This document shows, one piece after another, positions 10,460-21,250 of a stretch of DNA of 64,000 nucleotides. Where the stretch lies: the NCBI RefSeq assembly GCF_019703515.2, contig NC_059347.1, positions 25,746,501 through 25,810,500 of the forward strand, given 5' to 3'. The notes beneath the pieces are model-generated. The model made no database searches. It had not been told where the DNA came from and was given only the letters and a program-made list of their open reading frames with translations. Position 1 is the stretch's first letter. Every line of letters starts with the position of its first letter. Both the position numbers and the translations under genes were made by a program. Source of the stretch: Myxocyprinus asiaticus (taxonomy: Eukaryota; Chordata; Actinopteri; Cypriniformes; Catostomidae).

Positions 10460-11919
10460 GAATATTCTGTCAAAACTATAATTCACATAATACATTAATG
10501 GTAAAAGCAACAGTGAAAAATCTTCAAAGAGACATTGAATTGTTGGAGAGTGTTCTTTTAAATAACAATGGAATTGAACAGAAAGAACGTTTACATAAAA
10601 AGAGGAATGAACTTGGGTCCTTTCTACAAGAGCAAGTAAAGGGAGCATTAATAAGGGCAAGAGTTTGCTCTATTAAGGATATGGATGCTCCTACCACTTT
10701 CTTTTTTAACCTTGAAAGAAAAAGTGTCCAGCAAATGTACCACCTTCATCATCCTGATGGAACTCTTACATCAGATCCTGTAAAAATAAGGAAGCTGGCA
10801 GCATATTTTTTATAGAGATTTGTATGATGCTGAGTGTTGTAATTCTGGAAGTGTTTCTGATCTGCTAAATGAATGACCTAAATTAAGAGCAGAAAATGTC
10901 CCTGGACAATCCAATTACAGTACAGGAGCTCACAGAGGCAATGCAGCAAATGTCTACTGGTCGATCCCCAGGGATTGATGGACTACCTGCAGAGTTTTAT
11001 AAGCAATATGAAGTGCTTTTGAAAAGTATTGAAAACAAATTCTTTCCTACAAGTTGTCGCCGTGCAGTCCTATCTTTACTCCCCAAGAAAGGGAATCTTG
11101 TAATTCTTAAAAATTGGATACCAGTCTACTTGTTGTGCCTGGACTATATAATATTTTCAAAATGTCTAGCAAACAGACTTAAGTTTGCCTGGAGTTATTG
11201 GTTCAGAAGGACCAAACATACTGTATCCCTAATTGGCCGATTAAGGACAGTATTTTTACTGAGGGATGTAATTGATTTTAATAAATTACTCAATAATTCT
11301 AACCTTGGCATTCTCTCAATGGAACAGGAGAAAGTCTAATTGGTTGATTATGGACAGTCTCTTTTTACTGAGGGATGTCATTGATTTTAATCAATAACTC
11401 AATAATTTTAACCTTGGCATTCTCTCATTGGATCAGGAGAAAGCCTTTGATCGAGTCGATCATGGGTATCTTTTTAATGTCCTACAGCAATTTAGTTTTG
11501 GTGAAAAATTTATATTATATATAAAATTGTTGTATTTTAATGCCTTTGTGATTGTATAAGCGGGTGGAGGATTAAGTGCACCAATACCTGAATTAAGAGG
11601 TATTAGGCAAAGCTGACCACTTTTTGAGCAATTATACCATCTTGCAATTGAGCCTTTTTTGTGCAGGTTAAGAAGAGATCTCTGTGGAATTTCAATTCCC
11701 GGTACAAAATGTAGTCTTAGGGTGTCACTATCAGTTTATGCTGATGACATCACAGTGTTTATTACAGGTCAAAATGATGTTACAGCATTAACAAAGGCTA
11801 TTGAACAGTATGAGAAGGCATCCTCAGCAAGAGTAAACTGGGGAAAAAGTAAAGGTTTTATTACTGGGCAGTGGGAGGGAACAGGACCTGGGATTGCTGT
11901 GGGGAAGAGAAGGGCTTAA
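10441..11919 (+). pseudogene. LINE reverse transcriptase, with internal duplication
   Basis: The connector (10441-10815) leads to RT fingers with MSTGRSPGIDGLPAEFYKQ (10896-11339). The palm follows at about 11410-11480, where another frame encodes LSLDQEKAFDRVDHGYL (motif A, Asp). LSVYADDITVFITGQ at 11735-11780 carries the catalytic YADD loop. A roughly 108-bp stretch is present twice (11231-11337 and 11338-11446), once ending QEKV plus stop and once continuing into motif A. Frame changes and stops are frequent. Confidence 0.85.
11231..11446 (+). repeat. tandem duplication inside LINE RT (107 + 109 bp)
   Basis: Copy 1 begins AATTGGCCGATTAAGGACAG and copy 2 AATTGGTTGATTATGGACAG. Both end GGAGAAAGYCT. 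The unit includes the start of RT motif A. The copies have diverged by several substitutions, so the duplication is not recent. Confidence 0.9.
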
Positions 11920-12028
11920 AATTTTAGGCATTTTTTTAGGGAATAAACAATTTCAAACTAAAAGTTGGAAGGAAATGCTGGAGGAGGTGTCTGCCCGATT
12001 GTCTAAATGAAAATGGTTATTACCACAG

Positions 12029-13047
12029 TTGTCGTACAGAGGGAGAGTTCTGGTGGTCAGTAATCTGGCCGCTTCTACATTGTGGTATAGAACTATTGTC
12101 ATGGAGCCACCTGATGATGAGATCTGTAAGATAAAAAAGGCATTTGTGGATTTTTTCTGGAGTGGAGAGCACTGGATTCGTTCAGCAACACTTTATCTTT
12201 CTGTTCAGAAAGGAGAACAGGGCTTGGTGGATGTGAAGGTTTGCATTCGTGCTAATATCAAAGTCACTTCTGTTATTGATGAGGAGCAAGAAGGTGGGGT
12301 GGCAAATTCAATTTTATCCCTAGAAACCCCTCAGTTGGATTATTTTGAGAACACAACAAAGAAAGTGATATATTACACTACAGAGCAAGTTATGTATAAA
12401 GACTCACTCAAAAGACAAAAACTTTCAAAGTGGAGCCAGATTTCCTTGTGAGGGACAGGTGGAGAGCCCTGTATAAGCCTCCCATAGAAAAGTGAACAGT
12501 TGATCTACAGTGGAGGATTATTCATGGTACAATAGCTACAGACAGACATGTGGCACACCTAAATCCAGCAGTGGTTGAGGAATGTAGGTTTTGTGGAAAG
12601 GTAGAAAATTTGTTTTTAAGATGTAAAAGATTGGAAGACCTTTTTAAGCTTCTTAAGAGTTGGTTTCAAGCATTTGATGAGGAATTCTCAGAGAAAATGT
12701 TTACTGGAGGGGTGAGGTATATATTTTCTATCAGATGGAAGGCATGTTTATTCAATTATTTGATAGGAACAGCAAAGCTAGTGATCTGGAAGACAAGGAA
12801 GAATAAAGGACTGCAACTTGTTAGTACTGATGCTGAAATGATGTTTAGGAGTCTGATAGCCGGAAGGCTAAAAGTTGAATTTGCTTATTATACTCTTATA
12901 AATGATAAGATTTGTTTTTATGAGATTTGGTGTGTTAATGATTTTTTATGTACAATCGATAATGGTCTGCTTTTTTTTTTTATTTTATTTTATTTTTTTT
13001 TAGAAAGAACAAAAAAGGATCTATTTATTTATCTTGGTTTTTTGTGA
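12029..13047 (+). pseudogene. LINE ORF2 C-terminal region
   Basis: Two frames (12029-12451 and 12550-13047) give the post-RT region. One has LSYRGRVLVVSNLAASTLWY and FVDFFWSGEHWI; the other has WRIIHGTIATDRHVAHLNPA (partly in another frame) and EECRFCGKVENLFLRC, a CCHC-like finger typical of L1/Tx1 C termini. A stop near 12450 divides them. The region ends in a T-rich tract. Confidence 0.7.
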
Positions 13048-13139
13048 TAAGATGTTGATGATTGTCTGTTGGTTTTGGAATATTTTAAATTTGAAATAGC
13101 AAAATTATTTTGATAATTTTGTGATGTATGGTTGTAAAT

Positions 13140-14660
13140 TATGTAGCATCTGGACCAATCAGACACACAATTATTCATTATTTAATGAATAATTCAACAG
13201 ACATCTCAAGACCGTAACAAGCAAAGGTCCAAGTAGGCTCAAGCAGACTCCGAGATGTCTGCTTTCCCACTGATCATTATCAGCTTTTACTCCCCCTTTG
13301 CTGACACTGATCCAGCAACTAGTGGACCTCAGAGACATTCCAGGTGGGGGAAGGTAGCCACATGCAAAAGCAAAGGAATGTGGGGAAAGTAAACTCACTC
13401 CATTCCCTCATAGGGAAGACACATAAAGCACATAAAACAGACTTTTCTTCATTAATTTATAGACAAACTGTTCTATAAATGAACATGCATATCCCCAGGA
13501 CATTGTGTGTATGATTATTACTGTCTTGTATAGTGTCTTTTGTACATATACTGTTTTATGCATGCTTAAAGACAGAACCACTAGATAATGTAAAATGATT
13601 GGTATCATGCTTCCTATCAAATTAATCCTTGTGTGACGCTCTGCACATTGGTGTATCTCACTGCCTTATAGCATGCATTGTATGCTTGTTATATGAATCA
13701 GAGCATAAAGGGGCACAAACTGCTAGCTTACTCCAATCATGCAAATGAGTCAGCTTCCAAACAAAGGAACTTTTCCCGTTGGAAAATTGCACCACTTTTC
13801 CCGCTGGAAAATTGCACTCGAGAGGAGTGACCTCCCTCAGGAGTTAAAGGGCACTGTCGGAGTGACCTTCCTCTCTCTTCTCTCCCTCCCTTCTTTTCCT
13901 GGTTGCTGTTCATGTGAGACCGGAAATACCCGGTCCGACCACGAGGTCGCGGGCCGGCAGGCCTCAAACACATCAAGCCATGTGTAACTTCCTCAACCAT
14001 AACGGAGTCAAACTAACACCGCAAGTTCATCATCATTTCTTCATTCAACACGGAAGAAATTGATTGCAACTTCCGAGCGCTCTCAACAGCCAAGGCATTG
14101 CAAGTATCGTACAATTAACTAATTAAACAGAGGTTTAGTATAAGCTGTGAACTCCTTTTTTAACAAAGGTGCTTTTAAGTAAGAAACTGATGGTTCATTC
14201 AGATGGTTAAATGACTATTTTCATAGCTTCATTCCCCTGTTCTGTTCCAGTTTCATTCACTTTCACTTTTCCATTTCCCATGTATGCATGATTTGTGTGT
14301 ATGTGTTTGTTTAGATTAGTTATGTGTTCGTGATTTAGTTAAATAAATCTTTTGTGTACATTCTTTTGTGAGTTGATTCTGGTCTGCTTGTAAATCAATG
14401 TCAATTTAACGATTTGATCACAGCTACATGCTAAGAAAGAGTTATTTTTCTGTGGCCACGAAAAATATCCTTTCTGAGAGTTGATAAACGATCAATACTG
14501 AGTGTTCGCTGGACGAACAGATTAATTGATTGTATTATTAATTCAGCTACATCAAGTTAATTCTATTAACTGATCCTAATATTTATAATTAATTATAACG
14601 AGTTATGATTAATTATTCATATTTCCCTTTTGAGCTAATTTGCTACAATTGTATAAATAA
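13140..14660. other. unassigned block with LTR-like traits
   Basis: There is no ORF of interest. An imperfect 25-bp direct repeat (TTTTCCCGTTGGAAAATTGC, then TTTTCCCGCTGGAAAATTGC) sits at about 13769-13818. It is followed by a locally GC-rich stretch (13900-13960) and, further on, AATAAATCTTTTGTGTACAT near 14343. This order (enhancer-like repeat, GC-rich core, poly(A) signal) resembles a solo LTR, but I cannot define TG..CA ends, a target duplication or a second copy. Confidence 0.25.
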
Positions 14661-14674
14661 AGATTTGTTAAACC

Positions 14675-14678
<4 letters not shown>

Positions 14679-14755
<77 letters not shown>
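14679..14755. repeat. (TC)n(TG)n compound microsatellite
   Basis: TC tract to 14715 followed directly by a TG tract to about 14755. Confidence 0.95.
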
Positions 14756-14757
<2 letters not shown>

Positions 14758-15708
14758 TGCTATTGTAGCACACCTAATGGAAAACAGGACTAAAATAATA
14801 ATAAAATGGTCAGCCCCATCTCCCTCTCGCTTACCTGATGGTACAATTATATTACCCAGATGTTTTTCCCTGTGTGTGTATATTTTTCTGGAAAATTATG
14901 TTTTTAGAGTGTTTGCGCTTCTGCAGTATGTCACTAAAATGTTCCTTGTCCGATGTTGGAACAACATTAAGCAGGTGTTTTGCAATGTCGTTAATCAAAT
15001 GCTTAATTTATTGTTTTAATCAAATCAGATGTTTGGACACAAATATGACACAATGCTTTGCAGATGATGAGCTCTTTCGCAGATGTCTCAGTTATGTGAG
15101 CGTTCTGTGAAGGGATATTTAGCCTTTAGCATAATCACCACTTGTAGAAATCTGTGCAGGATACACACATTTTATGAAGCATTTTGTATCATGCTTTCTT
15201 CCATTCTTTCTGAGAGAAATGAAACATGCATAATACAGAAGACATTTCATCACTGTGTAGATATACATGCAAATATTGTTTCTCAAGTGCGTAATGAGAG
15301 GCTTGCTAATGGAAGTTTATTTGATTGGACGAAATGCAGGTGAAAGCTAATGCTTAATAGGGTTGCTGTGAACAATTAGTAATGCTTTGTGTTTCTGCCC
15401 TTGAGCTAAGTTAATGAATTTTTAAAAATAACCTGCAGCTAAACTAAGTGGCAAAGCAAGAAGAAAGAGAATAGCAAGAAAGGGGTTTTGTTCTTCAGGC
15501 AGTCTGTTGAGATCGGTTTTAGCAAATAAAATAAAGACTTGAGTTGTGTGCTGTGCACATACATGAGGACTTACATTTTTAAAGTTTGCTGGTTTGCTTG
15601 TTTATTTGAGAGCTAACCAGAATTAGTAAAAATTGTAATTGTGTGTGTTTTCAAATTTGACTGGAGACCTGTGCATGTGTTTTCAGTTATGTTGATATGC
15701 AGCGTTCA
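14756..15708. other. AT-rich DNA without recognised features
   Basis: ORFs at 14720-15343 begin in the microsatellite or lack motifs. Nothing supported. Confidence 0.5.
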
Positions 15709-15985
15709 ACAGCACTGGGTAGATTACTTCTAAATTGTAATCTGGTACTGATTACAAATTCCATGACTAAAATTGCAATCAGTAATGTAATCTCTTTGAT
15801 TGTATTTTTTAGATAATCTAATCCAATTACATTTGGATTACCTCTGATCTAACTCTTGTTTATGTGGTGTCACATGTATTTCAGTAGGATAATCTGTACC
15901 AGTAGTTCTCAACAGGTTTTGCTTTGGGACCCAGATTTTACATGATTTTACAGTGGCGACCCACCATAGTAAAAATCAAAAACAT
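15709..15985. mobile_element. two hAT-like end fragments
   Basis: CAGCACTGGGTAGATTACTT followed by GTAATCTGGTACTGATTACA (from 15711) resembles hAT-type termini common in fish. At about 15899 ACCAGTAGTTCTCAACAGGT begins a second, Charlie-type end followed by GGGACCCAGATTTTACATG. Neither has an identifiable partner end nearby. Confidence 0.4.
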
Positions 15986-17849
15986 AACCTGTATTTAATC
16001 TAATCTATCCTACATCACATTTTCTTTTAGCTTGCATAGATTTGTTCAAGGTTTTCAAGTATAAATGCTTGTATCAAGTGACATTATTTTTGTTGCTGGT
16101 GTCAACAACAAAAGATACAGGAAGTCTTCTCTATCCCCCCCCCCCCCCTTTAAAAGTTGATGAGCATGTGTATTTATATCAGCCCATTATATTTATTATC
16201 CAGTTTATTACCTATTTTCAAATAGAACATACACTACACAGGAGGAAAATGTTGTTCATAATGTGTCTACAAGTCTTGGAGATCCAGACTCTAAAGCCTT
16301 TTATGAACTTGCCCATATATTTACAGTGCAATGATAAGCACAGGTAAGAACATGATGGCTCCTAATAAATGTAGCTAGTCTTTCTAATAGTATTAATAAT
16401 AATAACAATAATACATTATGGTGTTTATAAAAAATGGTAGATTCTACCTAAAAGATTATTTAATATAAAACTAAAACATTTTTGGTCAAAATATCACAGT
16501 TACTGAAAAAGTCTACCTAAAATTCAAATGGCTGTTTATGCACTTGTGCGCGCCAGAGATACAGTAAAACAGAGCAGATCATTGACCTGTGTTTTTCCAT
16601 TGTCATGATGAAGTACTCAATATACCTGGAAGAGTGTGACTTTGTGTAATTTATGATTATTGCGATCAATGGCAGTGCATGAGACATATGTTCTTTCTAT
16701 ACATTTGACTGTGTTCTAAGCACCTGCCTGTGTCTGAATCATGTTTATTTGTTCTTTAAATATTTAAAGCGATGAGTGTTTGTTGTTGTTATGTGTGCAC
16801 TTTGTTTTTCAGAGGTTCTTGATTACATTTAAAATTAAAGTTAAAATAACTTACTAACTTTTTCTGTGTAAAGTTATAGCCAATTTTACAACTTCTATGT
16901 CATGATGATGTTGTCAACAAACCCTAAAACAACTGTAAAAATGACGATTTAAACAACTTAACAGCTCAAATAGTACACGAGTGTTAACAGAAGAATTAAT
17001 GTAAGTGCTTTTATAAAATTATGATATTCACATTTCTGCCTTCTGCCTAAACACTCCAAATATTGTCCCCATTCACTTCCATTGTTTTGTCTTGATTTTT
17101 ACTTTTTATTTTAAAGGGATGAGTCTAAATGATTTTTTATTTATTTATTTATTTATTTATTTATTTTTTATCGTAATCAGCATTATGCGACAGATGTTGT
17201 CAACTGAGCTTAACTTGTATTGAACCCGGAATTTTTCTTTGATCTAATTACTGCCTAGGACAAACATTGAGATGTTAAAGATATGTAATTAACAGAAATG
17301 TACCCAATGCGTGTTAAAAAAGTAGATTGCTTTAAAATAAGCTTGCAGGAACCTGGAGCTGCTGTTGTCTGCAGATGTCTAAAGACATCAGGGAAAACAA
17401 ACAGACGGGATAATGCCTGAATCAGAGAGTTTCATGTGGTGGTGAACCCAGCCTCCAACATTAGTCCTCATCCAGAAGACTTGTCTTGCCTAGCCTGCAA
17501 ACACATGTCTCATAGATCACTGCTGACCTTAATATTTTCTCTGTGGCTGTTTGGTCAGGCTGGACAACGGCGGTTAACATCACTTATGCCATGTCAATCA
17601 TACTGGCATGTCTGTAAGCGAAGAGGAACACAAGCTGAAAGAGTGTGATGGGTGCAGATGGAAGACATGCAAGAAAGAGGAGGACTTTTTGTCTGACATA
17701 TTGACTGCCATGGAGCAAAATATATCAGCTGGTATATTTTGCAATGGTTCTTTTTCACATGTTAACATGTGTCCATGACAAGTACAGTAAATGGTTTGTT
17801 AGTAGTTGAAATTATTTGTAATAGTAATTAGTCTGATATACTGTGTATG
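15986..17849. other. AT-rich DNA, simple repeats only
   Basis: Contains a C run (16137-16148) and a (TTTA)n tract (about 17135-17168). ORFs at 16042-16347 and 17436-17648 have no motif. Confidence 0.5.
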
Positions 17850-17897
17850 TATATATATATATATATATATATATTGACTGTGTACTGTATATATATA
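17850..17897. repeat. (TA)n microsatellite abutting Tc1 insertion site
   Basis: The TA tract supplies the TA target (17896-17897) for the adjacent Tc1 element. Confidence 0.85.
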
Positions 17898-19502
17898 CAG
17901 TTGTGCTCAAAAGTTTGCATACCCTGGCAGAAATTGTGAAATTTTGGCATTGATTTTGAAAATATGACTGATCATGCAAAAATCTTTTATTTAAGGATAG
18001 TGATCATATGAAGCCATTTATTATCGCATAGTTGTTTGTCTCCTTTTTAAATCATAATGATAACAGAAATCACCCAAATGGCCCTGATCAAAAGTTTACA
18101 TACCCTTGAATGTTTGGCCTTGTTACAGACACACAAGGTGACACACACAGGTTTAAATGGCAATTAAAGGTTAATTTCCCACACCTGTGGCTTTTTAAAT
18201 TGCAATTAGTGTCTGTGTATAAATAGTCAATTAGTTTGTTAGCTCTCACATGGATGCACTGAGCAGGCTAGATACTGAGCCATGGGGAGCAGAAAAGAAC
18301 TGCCAAAAGACCTGCGTAACAAGGTAATGGAACTGTATAAAGACGGAAAAGGATATAAAAAGATATCCAAAGCCTTGAAAATGCCAGTCAGTACTGTTCA
18401 ATCACTTATTAAGAAGTGGAAAATTCAGGGATCACTTGATACCAAGCCACGGTCAGGTAGACCAAGAAAGAATTCAGCCACAACTGCCAGAAGAATTGTT
18501 CGGGATACAAAGAAAAACCCACAGGTAACCTCAGGAGAAATACAGGCTGCTCTGGAAAAAGACGGTGTGGTTGTTTCAAGGAGCACAATACGACGATACT
18601 TGAACAAAAATTAACTGCATGGTTGAGTTGCCAGAAAGAAGCCTTTACTGCGCAAATGCCACAAAAAAGCCCGGTTACAATATGCCCAACAACACCTTGA
18701 CACGCCTCACAGCTTCTGGCACACTGTAATTTGGAGTGACGAGACCAAAATAGAGCTTTATGGTCACAACCATAAGCGCTATGTTTGGAGAGGGGTCAAC
18801 AAGGCCAATAGTGAAAAGAATACCATCCCCACTGTGAAGCATGGTGGTGGCTTACTGATGTTTTGGGAGTGTGTGAGCTCTAAAGGCACAGGGAATCTTG
18901 TGAAAATTGATGGCAAGATGAATGCAGCATGTTATCAGAAAATACTGGCAGACAATTTGCATTCTTCTGCACGAAAGCTGCGCATGGGACGCTCTTGGAC
19001 TTTCCAGCAAGACAATGACCCTAAGCACAAGGCCAAGTTGGCCCTCCAGTGGTTACAGCAGAAAAAGGTGAAGATTCTGGAGTGGCCATCACAGTCTCCT
19101 GACCTTAATATCATCGAGCCACTCTGGGGAGATCTCAAACGTGCAGTTCATGCAAGACGACCAAAGACTTTGCCTGACCTGGAGGCATTTTGCCAAGACG
19201 AATGGGCAGCTATACCACCTGCAAGAATTTGGGGCCTCATAGACAACTATTACAAAAGACTGCATGCTGTCATTGATGCTAAAGGGGGCAATAAACAGTA
19301 TTAAGAACTAAGGGTATGCAGATTTTTTTCTTTGTTGCCATGTTTGGTTTTATGATTGTGCCATTCTGTTATAACCTACAGTTGAATATGAATCCCATAA
19401 GAAATAAAAGAAATGTGTTTTGCCTGTCCACTCATGTTTTCTTTAAAAATGGTACATATATTACCAATTCTCCAAGGGTATGCAAACTTTTGAGCACAAC
19501 TG
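17898..19502 (+). mobile_element. Tc1-like transposon, complete ends, 1605 bp
   Basis: Left end CAGTTGTGCTCAAAAGTTTG and right end CAAACTTTTGAGCACAACTG are inverted copies. Identity extends to CATACCCT (28 bp) and a weaker region beyond. TA duplications flank it at 17896-17897 and 19503-19504. Length, ends and a single transposase frame match the Tc1 family. It moves by cut-and-paste through TA sites. Microsatellites abut both ends. Confidence 0.95.
18282..19304 (+). pseudogene. Tc1 transposase, full-length frame with two nonsense codons
   Basis: From ATG 18282 to TAA 19302-19304 one frame of 340 codons runs without a frameshift. It is broken only by TAA at 18612-18614 and TGA at 18624-18626. 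The paired N-terminal helix-turn-helix domains include KMPVSTVQSLIKKWK and a GRPRK hook (residues about 60-64). The DDE core has D153 (IWSDETK), D244 (QQDNDPKH) and E279 (LNIIEPLW), with 34 residues between the last two, so it is DD34E. All three catalytic residues are intact. TGA fits a CGA codon after CpG decay. It would bind the terminal repeats and cut at TA, but as it stands would yield only a 110-residue DNA-binding fragment. Confidence 0.95.
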
Positions 19503-19504
<2 letters not shown>

Positions 19505-19572
<68 letters not shown>

Positions 19573-19575
19573 CAC
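19505..19575. repeat. (TC)n(TA)n microsatellite
   Basis: TC tract from 19505 to about 19553, then TA to about 19572, directly after the Tc1 right target site. Confidence 0.95.
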
Positions 19576-19585
19576 ACGATTAATT

Positions 19586-21250
19586 GTTAAAACAGATGTA
19601 CTTCAAGACTGATTTGCTCATATGATAGGAAAATATGCACTTTTATTGTGGAGTTTACGTATGCGTCAGGGGGCATGATTAATTGCACTTATTTTTTTTA
19701 ACATTATTTTACATATAATAATTACACTAAATTAATGCATTAAATTGATGGCCCTAACATATCAATAACCCAGTTCATTCAGTGCAATGTCCTTGGACCG
19801 TAATAACGAATATTCCTACCACCAGTCCAGTTCAAGCTTGAAGAACCACCTGTTTTCTCCAGGGGGCAGTAAGCAAAACTCCAGCTGCATAGACAACGCA
19901 CATCCTTGGACCGTAATAACTAATATTCTGTAGGGCTCATTAAATTGTCAATGAAGTGCCACTGAACCTGCATACATGTATATATCCTGACTGTGTCAGC
20001 ATTCTCAATTCCGAACATCATCAAATCAATTTGTTCTCCATTTAATGATTATTTCCAGAATTATCTGTCTCCTGCACTGGCTCATGTATACAAAGTAACA
20101 ATACCTGCAAGATAAGGAAAGGCTAATTTCCATTAAACTTTATTTAAGGAAGAGTAGACATTTTCTCTTTTTTTAAATATTTTTTTTTTTTATTATACTT
20201 AATAGTTCTATTTTTGATGGCCGTTGTTTTCTTATATGGGTTGATATTGTCAAATATATGGGCTTTAGCATATCTTAATGTTACTTGTCTTTTTCATAGT
20301 TTGAAAAAATGAAATAAATAAATAGCCCTGATATGTTAAAATTCATTTTGTTTTTATTTTTGTTAGTTAACGTTATTAAGTCATGTTTTTTTTTTTTTTT
20401 TTTTGGCAAGATCTTAAGAAGAAAATTATGACCAGACCTTAAAATTTTTTATTGAATATCCTGAATATTTGTTACGTTAAACCACTCAGTTTTAATGGTG
20501 TTTAGTCTTTTTTTTTTCTTTTTTTTTTTTTTTATGTTAACATGATACCTAAAATCAAAGTGCTAGCTGAGATAAATATAGAAATAATGTTTGGCCCCAG
20601 CCATCAAGTTTTCATTTAGATAATCTGACCCTTGCACAAAAGTAATTGAAGAGCCCTTGCCTACAGTTCACACTCACAGCAATCCAAATGATTTTGTCAA
20701 TCAGACTGAGATTTATTGTAAGGGCTTTTCTTAGGACACTTTTGTGGCCTCACACTTTGGTTGCGTTGCATCATAAACATACCGTTTTTAGGTTGCTGTG
20801 TCAGGTTAAACATAGTTTGAAACTTAGGAAAACTTGTCTTGAGATCCCTGCATTCACATTTGGGCTTGTGTTTGAACACAAGAATGGGTTCTTCTCGTCT
20901 TTTGCTGTCGCTGGTGTCAAGCAAGCCTGAGCGTTATTTGTGTATTCTCTGTAAGATGTGCGTTGTCTATGCAGCTGGAGTTTTCCTACCATATGAGCAA
21001 ATCAATCATGAAGTACATCTGTTTTAACAAACTGCATCAGTAGGTAGCAGCACACCTCACCAAGCACAAGCAGCACAGCCACAGAATGAGAACTGCTCAC
21101 TTGGGGAAGCACAATAGGTGGGCAAAGCACAACAAAATACAAGAACTTTGAGATGCGATTTTCAAAGTTTCCACTTCTTTTAGCTTGACACAACGTCCTA
21201 AGAATGTGGCGTTTATGGTGCTGAATACCAGTGAGACGCTCCAAACACAT
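19586..21250. repeat. composite inverted-repeat structure
   Basis: A 48-bp arm (19586-19633, GTTAAAACAGATGTACTTCA onward) recurs inverted at 20981-21028 with few mismatches. A second pair, AAAACTCCAGCTGCATAGAC (19875-19901) and its inverse (20958-20984), adjoins the right arm. On the left it is separated from the arm by about 241 bp holding two copies of CTTGGACCGTAATAAC (19792 and 19904). Sequence 20760-20930 also resembles 21100-21230 in inverted orientation: both translate to HHK..(R/L)LCQ(V/A)K-like peptides. The structure looks like a foldback or nested inverted duplication. No transposase or target duplication identified. Confidence 0.6.
20030..20640. other. T-rich interior, no gene
   Basis: Several poly(T) runs (20385-20404, 20508-20535) inside the inverted-repeat structure. 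No ORF with motifs. Confidence 0.5.

Larger units (their letters stand above)
8550..13145 (+). mobile_element. Tx1/L1-type LINE, near full length but degenerate
   Basis: In order on the plus strand: ORF1 with a CCHC knuckle (8555-9554), apurinic-like endonuclease (9640-10345), reverse transcriptase (10890-11920) and a C-terminal region (12000-13047). The order and motifs (GGDWNC, SDHH, YADD) fit the Tx1 branch of L1-like elements known from Xenopus and fish. Stops and frameshifts break every domain and part of the RT is duplicated, so the copy is inactive. T-rich 3' sequence follows 12965. The limits are inferred from protein similarity and no target duplication was found. Confidence 0.75.
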
